Shown piece by piece: positions 33,978 through 45,839 of a DNA stretch of 64,000 bases. The stretch is from Archangium sp. (lineage in GTDB: Bacteria; Myxococcota; Myxococcia; Myxococcales; Myxococcaceae): the NCBI GenBank assembly GCA_030681645.1, contig JAUXRX010000046.1, forward strand, positions 1 through 64,000. The letters are read 5' to 3'. The notes below the pieces were generated by a model. The model saw only the letters and a list, made by a program, of their open reading frames with translations. It searched no databases and was not told the DNA's origin. The position numbers and the translations under genes were made by a program. The stretch's first letter is position 1; each line of letters opens with the position of its first letter.

Positions 33978-35228
33978 TCACCCTCGAGGGACGCGGCTCC
34001 AGAGCGCATCGATGGGAACGGCGAGGAGGCGCTCGCCGAAGGAAAGCGTGCCCTGGCCCGTGTGGAAGACGAGACCCAGCTGAAACCGGTCCCCCAGGCG
34101 CTGTTGCAGGTGGCGCAGAGAAGCGAAGTCGTCGGTCCTCACGGTCATGCCGGCCTTCACCTCGACGCCGACCACGCGACCATCCGCTGACTCCAAGACG
34201 GCGTCGACCTCGTTGCCATCGCGCGTTCGATAATGGTGGAGCGAGGCGCGCGTCTGGCACCACTCGAGCTGCCTGGCCAGCTCTCCCATGACGAAGTTCT
34301 CCAGCAGGGGACCGACGGCTCCATCGTCTTTGAGCAGACGCTTCGCGGTGCGCCCGATGAGATGCGCACAAAGTCCGGTGTCGACGAACATCAGCTTCCG
34401 CGTCTGCACCGCGCGCGTGGTGGTCGAGGCGGTCCACGCAGGAACGCGCTTGAGCAGGAAGACCTCCTCGAAGAGCGTGATGTAGCGCTCGACCGTCGTG
34501 GTGGGCAGGCGCAGGTCTGAAGCGAGGGCGTCCACCTTGAGCAACTGGCCCGCGCGCCCTGCGAGCGCTCTGAGCAGCAGGTGGAGCGTGTCGCGTCGCT
34601 GGATGTCTGCGAGCTGCTGGACGTCACGGTCGATCAAGTCGTTGATGTACGCGGTGAAGTAGCGGGCCCGCCGCCCTTCGTCTCTGCCAATCGCGTCGGG
34701 GAAGCCCCCACGACTGAGCCGCGCGACGTAGTCCGCGCGCTCGGTGTTCCCTCCGCCTTCGAGCACCGGCTCTTCCTCGAAGACGCGGTCGACGAAGTCA
34801 TCCGTCGTTCGTTCGATCTCTCCCTGGGAGAAGGGCCACAGTTCGATCGTCTCCATCCGGCCCACGAGTGCGTCAGGCAGCGCGCGCAAGCCGAGGAGGC
34901 GGGCCGAGCCCGTGAGCAGGAAGCGCCCCGGCCGAGGATCCTCATCGACCTCTGCCTTGATCGCGAGCATCAACTCGGGTGCGCGCTGGACTTCGTCGAT
35001 GACCTGCAGTTCGCGGTGATGAACGAACAGCTCGGGATCGGCTCGCGCAGACTGGAGGTCGGTGGGTCGGTCGAGCCGCCGCTCGATCGCACCCGGTCTC
35101 GTGCGCGTCAGCTTCTTCACCAGCGTGCTCTTGCCCACCTGTCGAGCCCCGATGATCGCGACCACCCGGGTGTCGGTGAGGGCTTCGGTGACCCGGGCCT
35201 CAACCCGCCGCGAGCGATAGGGGGACAC
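33978..35228 (-). CDS. AAA-type ATPase with DUF4143 (archaeal-type ATPase family)
   Basis: The 416-residue protein has Walker A GARQVGKST (about residues 27-35) and Walker B LQVIDEVQRAP, then a winged-helix/DUF4143 part with FVDTGLCAHLIGR, ENFVMGELARQ, LHHYRTRDGNEVDAVLES and a VGVEVKAG motif resembling restriction-type nuclease fold residues (D, E-x-K). GTG 35228 is preferred because MSPYRSRRVEARVTEAL is the usual family start; ATG 35267 and further starts would place the 23-bp repeats inside the coding region. Such ATPases are common, poorly characterised and often linked to toxin-antitoxin-like or DNA-processing functions. Four 23-bp direct repeats lie just upstream. Confidence 0.9.
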   Translation of the reverse strand: MSPYRSRRVEARVTEALTDTRVVAIIGARQVGKSTLVKKLTRTRPGAIERRLDRPTDLQSARADPELFVHHRELQVIDEVQRAPELMLAIKAEVDEDPRPGRFLLTGSARLLGLRALPDALVGRMETIELWPFSQGEIERTTDDFVDRVFEEEPVLEGGGNTERADYVARLSRGGFPDAIGRDEGRRARYFTAYINDLIDRDVQQLADIQRRDTLHLLLRALAGRAGQLLKVDALASDLRLPTTTVERYITLFEEVFLLKRVPAWTASTTTRAVQTRKLMFVDTGLCAHLIGRTAKRLLKDDGAVGPLLENFVMGELARQLEWCQTRASLHHYRTRDGNEVDAVLESADGRVVGVEVKAGMTVRTDDFASLRHLQQRLGDRFQLGLVFHTGQGTLSFGERLLAVPIDALWSRVPRG

Positions 35229-35248
35229 CTCGCCACCATACCCGGCCG

Positions 35249-35340
35249 TGGGTAATCTGCCAGTCATCAGATGGGTAATCTGCCGGCCACCAGGTGGGTA
35301 ATCTGCCAGCCACCAGGTGGGTAATCTGCCAGCCATCAGG
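35249..35340. repeat. Four 23-bp direct repeats upstream of the DUF4143 ATPase
   Basis: Contiguous units start at 35249, 35272, 35295 and 35318 with an exact 23-bp period. The conserved core is TGGGTAATCTGCC followed by a variable AGTCATCAGA / GGCCACCAGG / AGCCACCAGG / AGCCATCAGG. There are no spacers between them, so this is not a CRISPR array. The array ends 20 bp before the preferred GTG start and would cover a promoter or operator. Multimeric protein binding or iteron-like function is possible. Confidence 0.85.
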
Positions 35341-35692
35341 TGCAGGCTGGAGGCTCGAGCCGAACCACTGCAGAAGCACACGCTTCCCTGGAACGAGAAG
35401 CCTCAGAACGAGAAGCCAACGCGGCTCAGCCGAACCGGGTCGTCGCCGCCGAGCACGTGGTGCTCTCAGCGCCGATGTCGCGCGGCAGGTACGAGGCCGT
35501 GCCCGCGTCCGTTCCGCTCGCAAGTCACCACACAGCACCAACCCGACCGACAGCGCAGCGATTCGCAGCATGGACCTGTGGGATCCCCTTCAATTGGTGA
35601 GCGCTACCTTGCCGGGTCGGTTGGTGAAGTGCGCAGTGAAGGGCCGACCCTGCCGGGGGATATTCAGGGCATCGGGTAGTATCGGCGCCTTG
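35341..35692. other. Intergenic region without recognised gene
   Basis: About 350 bp separate the repeat array from the kinase gene. It contains two copies of GAACGAGAAGCC (near 35391 and 35406) and a TATTCAGGG-to-TAGTAT patch close to the kinase start that could be a weak -10 region. Open frames here have no start signals or domain-like composition, so I see no convincing gene. Confidence 0.6.
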
Positions 35693-39160
<3,468 letters not shown>

Positions 39161-39163
39161 TGC

Positions 39164-39814
39164 TCACCGGGCTGAGGGCCACCGCCCGCTCGACGCTGAC
39201 GCTGACTTCAGCCCGTGGCGCACCTCGGCGGGCAGGCGCTGCAACACGTCCGGGTATTCCTGGGCCAGCGCCTTCGCCATGGGCACCAGCTCGTGGGCGA
39301 GGAAGCCGTAGAAGCGAACGCGCGCGATTCGGCTCGATTTCGTGCGCTGCTCGTGGGCCTTCAGCGTCTCGACGGCGACCCGGGCCGACTCGCCGACCGC
39401 GAGGTCTCCGGTGCCCGCGCCCACGGCCACCATCGCCACCGAGAGCGGCTCAGGGCCGGGCAGGGTCTCGAGGACTTCCCAGAGTCGCGCACACCCCTTC
39501 CTCACCGTGTCGAGCGTGGGGAAGGAGTGCGGACCCATGCCCTTGCGGTAGTCCATCACCGCCACGTGGGCGACCCACTTCGCGGTGGGGTGCGCCCCGG
39601 CCAGCGTCAGCAGCACCTCGCCCGGGGGCATCGGGCCAGCGAAGCGCGACTGCAGCGCCTCGAGGACCTGCGCCTGGAACCGGGGGCCGCACGCGCGACG
39701 GATGGCCCCCGACACGCCGCTGCCCAGCTCAGCGTTGGTGTTGCTCGCGTTCACCAGCACCAGCTCACGGCCGTCGGTGAGGCTGCCTTGAACGAACTCG
39801 ACGCACAGGCTCAC
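39164..39814 (-). CDS. Macro-domain protein
   Basis: The 216-residue protein has a macro-domain signature: LVLVNASNTNAELGSGVSGA (usual ANASN...GGGVAGAI) near residues 17-36, a second motif GEVLLTLAGAHPTAKWVAHVA and VAMVAVGAGTG. Macro domains bind or hydrolyse ADP-ribose derivatives. The usual third Gly is Ser in the GSGVSGA loop, so activity needs care. It starts at GTG 39814, overlapping the stop of ccoP by GTGA, and so appears translationally coupled to the cytochrome oxidase genes. There is no signal peptide. The reason for a macro domain in a cbb3 operon is not known; it could connect redox or NAD status to respiration (inference). Confidence 0.88.
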   Translation of the reverse strand: MSLCVEFVQGSLTDGRELVLVNASNTNAELGSGVSGAIRRACGPRFQAQVLEALQSRFAGPMPPGEVLLTLAGAHPTAKWVAHVAVMDYRKGMGPHSFPTLDTVRKGCARLWEVLETLPGPEPLSVAMVAVGAGTGDLAVGESARVAVETLKAHEQRTKSSRIARVRFYGFLAHELVPMAKALAQEYPDVLQRLPAEVRHGLKSASASSGRWPSAR

Positions 39815-40365
39815 TCGAGGGGTTCTCCCTGGGGTTCTTTGCCCGGCACGTTCGTGTTCTTGAGGGTGACGACGTAGGCGGCGACCTTGCGCACCTTCGC
39901 CTCGCCGAGCACGGCGCCCCACGGTGGCATGCCCTTGTCGGCGTAGCCCTCGGTGACGGCCCTGGCGATGTCGGACGGCTTGTTGCCGTGGATCCAGAAC
40001 TTGTCGGTGAGGTTGGGGCCGATGAGGCCTTGCCCGCCGGCCAGGTGGCAGGCGATGCAGGTCGAGGCGAAGACCGCCTTGCCCTCTTCCACCTGCCCGG
40101 GGTCGGCCGTCACGGCGAGGATGGCCTCGTCGCTCAGGGGCATCTGGGCCAGGCGCGCCTTCTTGAGCTCGGCGATCTCGGCGTTGTACTCGGTGCGCGG
40201 ATCCTGGAGCGAACGGGTCGTGTGGTAGACGAGCCAGTAGCCGAACATGAACACCATGGTGGTGAAGAGAATGAACAGCCACCAGTTGGGCAGCTGGTTG
40301 TCCTCTTCCTCGATGTCGTCGTAGCGGTGAACGATCTTCGAGTTCGGGTCGTTGACGGCGCTCAC
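39811..40365 (-). CDS. ccoP: Cytochrome cbb3 oxidase subunit III, mono-heme CcoP-like
   Basis: The 184-residue protein starts at GTG 40365, preceded by GGAGG. It has one N-terminal membrane helix (residues 29-47, WLFILFTTMVFMFGYWLVY) and a single c-type heme motif CIACH (residues 103-107), with GMPPWG as the likely axial Met region. Classical CcoP has two heme motifs and about 300 residues, so this is a reduced form. Its start overlaps the stop of ccoNO by GTGA. It would pass electrons from a periplasmic cytochrome to the CcoNO core in the inner membrane. No CcoQ or FixGHIS genes are in the window. Confidence 0.93.
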   Translation of the reverse strand: MSAVNDPNSKIVHRYDDIEEEDNQLPNWWLFILFTTMVFMFGYWLVYHTTRSLQDPRTEYNAEIAELKKARLAQMPLSDEAILAVTADPGQVEEGKAVFASTCIACHLAGGQGLIGPNLTDKFWIHGNKPSDIARAVTEGYADKGMPPWGAVLGEAKVRKVAAYVVTLKNTNVPGKEPQGEPLE

Positions 40366-42713
40366 GGCGAGACCTCCTTTCCATACGCGGCGGCGGTCTT
40401 GGGAGCCTCGTCGCTCAAGCCCACGCCCTGGTCGCGGCCGAGCCGCTGCAGGTAGGAGATCAGCGCGACCATCTCGCTGTCCCACTCCACCTTGACGCCG
40501 TTCTTGTCGAGGTCGGCGACGATGGTGTTGGCCTGCCGGTGCTGCGTGTCTTCGGCCGAGTCGATGTCCTGGTTCGTGTACGGCACGCCGAGCTTCTGCA
40601 TCAGGGCGAGTTTCTTCGGCGCGGCCTTCGCGTCGATGCGGCCCTCGGTCAGCCAGGGGTAGGTGGGCATGTTGGAGCCCGGGCTCGTCGAGCGCGGATC
40701 CATCAGGTGGGTGTAGTGCCAGAGGCTCGGGTACTTGCCCCCGACGCGGTGAAGGTCAGGGCCGGTGCGCTTGGACCCCCACTGGAACGGGTGATCGTAG
40801 ATGAACTCCTCGGCGCGGCTCGCTTCGCCGTAGCGCAGGTACTCCGCCACCATCGGGCGGATCATCTGCGAGTGACACAGGTAGCACCCCTCGCGCGTGT
40901 AGAGGTCGCGGCCCTGCTGCTCGAGCGCGGTGTAGGGCTTCTGCGAGCTGCCGGTCACCGGCACGGCCTGCTTCACCAGCACCACCGGGAGGATCTCCGC
41001 GATGCCGCCCACCAGCACCGCCAGCAGCGTGAGCACGGTGAAGGCGAGTGGCCGGTGTTCGATGAGCTCGAACCACGAGGGCCCACCTGCGGCGCGCATG
41101 CGCTTGTTGAGCACGTAGGCGACCTCACCGACGACCGCCACGCCCACCGCGAGCCCCACCGCGACGACGGTGGACTCCGCGAAGAAGAAGGCGCCGGTGA
41201 GCACGAGGGCGACCACCGAGAACCAGAGCGGACGCCCGGTGATCACCGCGACGACCCCACCCTCGACGGTCGCGGGGGTCGGCTTGTCTTCGATGGTGAC
41301 CTCGACGACGGTGTTGACGGCCCTGGCTCCCTTCGCCGTCATCACCAGGTTCCAGATCATCAACACGAAGCCGGCGAGGTACATCGAGCCGCCCAGCGCG
41401 CGGATGATGTACATCGGACGGATCGCGAGCAGCGTCTCGGTGAAGCTGGGGTAGGTGAGCGTGCCGTCAGGGTTGAGCGCGCGCCACATGAGTCCCTGGT
41501 TGATGCCAGAGATCCACATCGAGACCATGTAGATGACGATGCCCAGGGTCGCGAGCCAGAAGTGCGCGTCGGCGGCCTTCTTCGAGTGCAGCGGCTTGTC
41601 CCAGAGGCGGGGCGCCAACCAATAGAAGAGCCCGGCGGCCATCAGCCCGTTCCACCCCAGCGCGCCGCCGTGCACGTGGGCGATGATCCAGTCCGTGTAG
41701 TGCGCGAGCGCCGAGACCGACTTGATGGACAGCAGCGGGCCTTCGAAGGTGGACATGCCGTAGAAGGTGACGCCGGCCACGAAGAACTTGAGCACCGCGT
41801 CTTCGCGCACCTTGTCCCAGGCGCCGCGCAGGGTGAGCAGCCCGTTGAGCATGCCGCCCCAGGAAGGCGCCCAGAGCATCAGCGAGAAGAGCATGCCGAT
41901 GGACTGCGCCCAGTCGGGCAGCGCCGTGTAGAGCAGGTGGTGCGGGCCGGCCCAGATGTACATGAACACCAGCGCCCAGAAGTGCACGACGGACAGCCGG
42001 TACGAGTACACCGGCCGCCCCGCCGCCTTGGGCAGGAAGTAGTACATGATGCCGAGGATGGGCGTGGTGAGGAAGAACGCGACGGCGTTGTGCCCGTACC
42101 ACCACTGCACCAGCGCGTCCTGCACGCCTGAGAACGCCGAGTAGCTCTTGAACAGCGAGAGCGGCAGCGCGAACGAGTTGACGATGTGCAGCACCGCCAC
42201 CGTCACGATGGTCGCGATGTAGAACCAGAGCGCGACGTAGAGGTGCCTCTCGTTGCGCCTGGCCAGGGTCCAGAAGAAGTTGATCGCGAACACCACCCAG
42301 ATGACCGCGATGGCGAGGTCGATGGGCCACTCGAGCTCGGCGTATTCCTTCGAGGTGGTGATGCCCAGCGGCAGGGTGATGGCCGCCGCGACGATGATCA
42401 GCTGCCAGCCCCAGAAGTGGACCGCCGAGAGCGCGTCGTTCGCCATGCGCGTCTTCAGCAGGCGCTGCGTCGAGTAGTAGACGCCGGCGAACATCATGTT
42501 GCCGACGAAGGCGAAGATGACCGCGTTGGTGTGCAGCGGCCGCAGCCGGCTGAACGTGGTGTAGGGGATGCCGAAGTTGAGCGCGGGCCAGGCGAGCTGG
42601 AGCGCGATCCACAAACCAACCAGCAGGCCCACGGCCCCGAACAGCACCGAGGCGATCATGAACTTGCGGACACTCGCGTCGTCGTACTCGACGCGTTCGA
42701 TGCGGGTCGTCAT
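40362..42713 (-). CDS. ccoNO: Fused cytochrome cbb3 oxidase subunits I and II (CcoNO)
   Basis: The 783-residue protein joins CcoN and CcoO. The N-terminal part (about 1-480) has the multi-helix heme-copper oxidase core with His-containing helices (RLRPLHTNAVIFAFVGN, VQWWYGHNAVAFF, YIWAGPHHLLYTALPDWAQS, HYTDWIIAHVHGGALGWNG). Further membrane helices follow to about 570. The C-terminal CcoO part has the c-heme motif GCYLCHSQMIRP (His near 614) and GPDLHRVGGKY. It reduces oxygen to water with proton translocation, and the family has high oxygen affinity. The N and O parts are usually separate genes. The gene lies directly downstream of a two-component pair and upstream of ccoP. Confidence 0.96.
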   Translation of the reverse strand: MTTRIERVEYDDASVRKFMIASVLFGAVGLLVGLWIALQLAWPALNFGIPYTTFSRLRPLHTNAVIFAFVGNMMFAGVYYSTQRLLKTRMANDALSAVHFWGWQLIIVAAAITLPLGITTSKEYAELEWPIDLAIAVIWVVFAINFFWTLARRNERHLYVALWFYIATIVTVAVLHIVNSFALPLSLFKSYSAFSGVQDALVQWWYGHNAVAFFLTTPILGIMYYFLPKAAGRPVYSYRLSVVHFWALVFMYIWAGPHHLLYTALPDWAQSIGMLFSLMLWAPSWGGMLNGLLTLRGAWDKVREDAVLKFFVAGVTFYGMSTFEGPLLSIKSVSALAHYTDWIIAHVHGGALGWNGLMAAGLFYWLAPRLWDKPLHSKKAADAHFWLATLGIVIYMVSMWISGINQGLMWRALNPDGTLTYPSFTETLLAIRPMYIIRALGGSMYLAGFVLMIWNLVMTAKGARAVNTVVEVTIEDKPTPATVEGGVVAVITGRPLWFSVVALVLTGAFFFAESTVVAVGLAVGVAVVGEVAYVLNKRMRAAGGPSWFELIEHRPLAFTVLTLLAVLVGGIAEILPVVLVKQAVPVTGSSQKPYTALEQQGRDLYTREGCYLCHSQMIRPMVAEYLRYGEASRAEEFIYDHPFQWGSKRTGPDLHRVGGKYPSLWHYTHLMDPRSTSPGSNMPTYPWLTEGRIDAKAAPKKLALMQKLGVPYTNQDIDSAEDTQHRQANTIVADLDKNGVKVEWDSEMVALISYLQRLGRDQGVGLSDEAPKTAAAYGKEVSP

Positions 42714-42725
42714 GACGGCCGGCTC

Positions 42726-42742
42726 TGCGAAGGGCGTGCCGG
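42726..42742 (-). promoter_or_regulatory. Sigma-54-like -24/-12 element before ccoNO
   Basis: On the minus strand the sequence CCGGCACGCCCTTCGCA matches the -24 GG and -12 GC of sigma-54 promoters with the correct 10-bp spacing. It has one mismatch in the TTGCA block and one at the first base of TGGCAC. The predicted +1 falls almost at the ATG of ccoNO, implying a very short or leaderless message; this weakens the call. It lies between an NtrC-type regulator gene and ccoNO. Confidence 0.35.
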
Positions 42743-42818
42743 TTGCTTCAGCCCGGACGGATTCCCGTCCTGCCGGTGGAGGTGGGGTGTTTTTGCAGGG
42801 CGAGTGGGAAGGTCTTGC

Positions 42819-44198
42819 TCAGCTCGCCGGCTCGACCAGGCCGTAGCGCTGAATGCGGGTGAAGAGCGTGCGGCGGTCGATGCCGAGGATCTCCGCGGCC
42901 TGCGACCGGTTCCAGCCGGTGGCGGTGAGCACCCGGTGCACGTGAGCCCGCTCGACCTCGTCGAGGGTGGCGTGCTCGTCGGGCTGGCCCGGGGCGGTGG
43001 GCTGCTCTGCCGTGCCCGCGACCCAGGCCGGGATGTCGCCCTCATCGATCACCGACCCGCGCGCCCGGAACAGCGCCTGCTCGATGGCGTTGCGCAGCTC
43101 ACGGACGTTGCCCGGCCAGGCGTGCGCCCCCAGCCGCTCGAGCGCCCGGGCCGTGAAGCCCTTGGCGCGGACCCCCGCGGCGCGAGCGCAGTCGACCAGC
43201 AGCGACTCGGCGATCACCCCGATGTCCTGCTGGCGCTCGGACAGCGAGGGCAGCGACACCACCAGCGAGGCGATGCGGTAGTAGAGGTCCGCGCGGAACC
43301 GGCCGGCCTTGACCAGCTCCTCGAGCGGCTGGTTGGTCGCCGCCACCACCCGCACGTCGAGCTTCCGCTCGACCCGGTCGCCCACGCGGCGGATCTCCGA
43401 CTCCTCGAGCATGCGGAGCAGCTTCGGCTGCTGGGACAGCGGGAGCTCCGCCAGCTCGTCGAGGAAGAGGATGCCGCCGTTGGCCTCTTCGGCCAGGCCG
43501 CGCGAGTCCTGGACCGCGCCGGTGAAGGCCCCCTTGCGGTGGCCGAACAGCTCCGACTCGAAGAGCGCCTCGGGGATCGCCGAGCAGTTGACCGGCACGA
43601 AGGGGCCCGCGGCGCGGCTGCTGGACGCGTGGATGATGCGGGCCGCCAGCTCCTTGCCGGTACCGGTGTGACCCAGCAGCAGCACCGCGGTGCGCAGCTC
43701 GGCGGCCCGGGTCAGGTCTCTGCGCACGGCCTGCGCCCGCTCGGAGCGCCCGAGGTAGCGCTCGGGCCGGTACTCCGAGCGCAGCGAGCGCTCGAGCTGC
43801 TCGATGCGCCGGCCCATCGCCGTCTCGGCCACTGCGCGCCGCAGCACCAGGGCCGCTTCTTCGATCTTGAAGGGCTTGGTGAGGTACCAGAAGGCGCCCT
43901 CTCGCATCGCCTCGACCGCCTCGCTCACGGCGCCGAAGGCGGTCATGAGGATCACCCGGTTCTCGGGGCACCGCCGGTGGATCTCGGCCATCAGGCTGCG
44001 CCCGTCCATGCCCTTCATCTGCACGTCCGAGAGGGTGACCTCCACCCGGGTGCCGGCGTCCAGCAGCGCGAGGGCCTCGGCGCCACCCAGCGCCGTCACC
44101 ACCCGGTAGCCCAGGCGCTCGAGGTGCTTCTCGAGGATCTCGACCAGCTTGGGATCATCGTCGACGACCAGCACCGCTGCGTCCGCCAGCTCAGCCAA
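42819..44198 (-). CDS. NtrC-family sigma-54-dependent response regulator
   Basis: The 459-residue protein has a receiver domain with Asp58 as phosphoacceptor (LSDVQMKGMDG) and the Lys of LTKPFK. The AAA+ domain has Walker A GHTGTGKE, the sigma-54 contact loop GAFTGA, Walker B GGILFLDELAELPL and an R-finger region. The C-terminal Fis-type helix-turn-helix is NRSQAAEILGIDRRTLFTRI. It therefore activates sigma-54 promoters when phosphorylated. The start is TTG 44198, right after the histidine kinase stop, with a GAGGGGGG ribosome site; this matches the domain start. It is partnered with the upstream kinase and likely controls the downstream cbb3 genes. Confidence 0.93.
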   Translation of the reverse strand: MAELADAAVLVVDDDPKLVEILEKHLERLGYRVVTALGGAEALALLDAGTRVEVTLSDVQMKGMDGRSLMAEIHRRCPENRVILMTAFGAVSEAVEAMREGAFWYLTKPFKIEEAALVLRRAVAETAMGRRIEQLERSLRSEYRPERYLGRSERAQAVRRDLTRAAELRTAVLLLGHTGTGKELAARIIHASSSRAAGPFVPVNCSAIPEALFESELFGHRKGAFTGAVQDSRGLAEEANGGILFLDELAELPLSQQPKLLRMLEESEIRRVGDRVERKLDVRVVAATNQPLEELVKAGRFRADLYYRIASLVVSLPSLSERQQDIGVIAESLLVDCARAAGVRAKGFTARALERLGAHAWPGNVRELRNAIEQALFRARGSVIDEGDIPAWVAGTAEQPTAPGQPDEHATLDEVERAHVHRVLTATGWNRSQAAEILGIDRRTLFTRIQRYGLVEPAS

Positions 44199-44200
44199 GG

Positions 44201-45673
44201 TCAGCCCCCCTCGGCGCTCGGCAGAGAGAGCTCGACCAGCGCGCCGCCCCAGACGGACTCCCCGATGTGAATGGCCCCGCCATGGTCGGTGACGATGCGG
44301 TTGCAAACGGTGAGCCCGAGGCCGGTGCCGTTGGGGCGGGTGGTGAAGAAGGGGTCGAGCACCCGCTGGCGGAGCGCGGGAGGAATGCCCGGGCCGTCGT
44401 CGCCGATCGAGAAGTCGATCGAGGGCGCCCGGCGATCGAGCAGGGGCAGCACGCCGCGCCGCACGCGGATGGAGATGCGCCCGCCGTCGGGAACGGCAGC
44501 GGCGGCGTTCATCAGCACGTTGAGCAACAGCTGGTGCACCGCGTCGCTGCCCGCGCGGACCAGCGGCAGGTCTTCGCTGACGTCGGCCTCGACCTTCACG
44601 TGGTGCTTGTCGAGCGAGCCCTTCAGCAGCCGGAGGATCCGCTCCAGGGCCTCGTGGGGCCGGGTGGTCTCTCCGCTGGGCTGGCCTCCGCGGGCGAAGC
44701 CGAGCAGCTCAGAGACCAGCCCACGAATGCGGTCGACCTCCTCGACGACCGCGACCATCTCGGCCCGGCCGGGAGCCCGGGCGGGGAGATCGAGCAGGGC
44801 GTACTCCGCCGAGGCGGAGATCACGTTGAGGGGCGTGCCGATCTCGTGAGCCAGGCCGGCGGCCAGGCTGCCCACCGCGGCCAGCTTCTCCGAGCGGACC
44901 ATCTGCTGCTCGAAGCGGTCGCGTTCGCGCAGCCGCTCGTCGAGCTCGCTGCGCAGCCGCGACACCTCGCTCAGATCCTCCACCAGCACCTGGTAGCCGC
45001 AGATCTCCCCCTGGTCGTCGCCGATGGACGAGGGCGTGAGCGCCAGCGGCACCCGCCGGCCGTCCTTCGCCACCAGCTCGCGGAGCTCGCGCCGGGTCTG
45101 GGTCCAGAAGGCCGCGCCCCCCGTCTCTGCCGGCAGCAGCGAGCCGGCGCCCTTGCCCAGGACGTCGATCGCCCGGTGACCGAGGATCGCGTCCATCCCC
45201 GTGGACCAGCTCACGATGCGGCCCCGCGGGTCGACCACCAGCACCCCGTGACCGGCGGCCGCCAATGAAGTGGAGAGCTGGTCCTCGAGCCGCGCAGAGA
45301 CGATCGCCGCGCCCAGCTCGGTGACGTCGACGAAGGTCTCCATCACGTGGGTCACCTGCCCTGCCGGATCGCGCATCGGCACCGCCCCCACCCGGAACAT
45401 CTTCCGCGGCTGGCCGGGGCGGTGGCGCTCGCGGTAGCCCTGCCGAGGCTCACCGGTCTGAAACACGAGCAGGGGAAGACAGTCCGAGCAGCGCTGCTGC
45501 CGGCTCCAGTGGACGGCAAAGCAGTGCTCGCCGCCATCGCCCGTGAACTCTTCGACCTGCTCCTTGAGCAGGCGGTTGCACCAGCTCAGCTTGAGGTGGC
45601 GATCCACCAGCGACGCACCGATGCCCAGGTCGGCCAGGGTGCGCCCCCAGTCCTCCAGCGCGGCCGGGGGCAT
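44201..45673 (-). CDS. PAS-domain sensor histidine kinase
   Basis: The 490-residue protein has two PAS-type regions. The first holds a C-x(n)-C-x(2)-C pattern (EHCFAVHWSRQQRCSDCLP) that could bind a cofactor or metal or act as a redox switch. The kinase core has an H-box AGLAHEIGTPLNVIS (His near 275), an N-box-like LLLNVLMNAAAAV and G-boxes DDGPGIPP and GTGLGLTV. It lacks membrane helices, so it is likely cytoplasmic. ATG 45673 is chosen because the family-like part begins there; the frame is open further upstream. It precedes the NtrC-type regulator by 2 bp and presumably phosphorylates it. Confidence 0.93.
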   Translation of the reverse strand: MPPAALEDWGRTLADLGIGASLVDRHLKLSWCNRLLKEQVEEFTGDGGEHCFAVHWSRQQRCSDCLPLLVFQTGEPRQGYRERHRPGQPRKMFRVGAVPMRDPAGQVTHVMETFVDVTELGAAIVSARLEDQLSTSLAAAGHGVLVVDPRGRIVSWSTGMDAILGHRAIDVLGKGAGSLLPAETGGAAFWTQTRRELRELVAKDGRRVPLALTPSSIGDDQGEICGYQVLVEDLSEVSRLRSELDERLRERDRFEQQMVRSEKLAAVGSLAAGLAHEIGTPLNVISASAEYALLDLPARAPGRAEMVAVVEEVDRIRGLVSELLGFARGGQPSGETTRPHEALERILRLLKGSLDKHHVKVEADVSEDLPLVRAGSDAVHQLLLNVLMNAAAAVPDGGRISIRVRRGVLPLLDRRAPSIDFSIGDDGPGIPPALRQRVLDPFFTTRPNGTGLGLTVCNRIVTDHGGAIHIGESVWGGALVELSLPSAEGG

Positions 45674-45839
45674 GGGCAGGGGCGGGCTCAACGCCACGGC
45701 GACTGAGAAAGCAGGGGCAGCAAGGGAGGAAGACCGGAACGCACGGCGTGGACGATACCGCCACGCCGCCTGGAGATCAGCCCGCGCACGCGCTCGCCGG
45801 GAATGGGAGGCATGAGGCGAGGCGCCGGTGGCACGCCAG

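Noticed and set aside
35249..35340. Possible CRISPR array (23-bp units)
   Set aside because: No spacers between the units and no cas genes in the window.
35200..35571. Small minus-strand gene over the 23-bp repeats
   Set aside because: Its product is just the translated repeats plus low-complexity sequence; the repeats are better read as non-coding.
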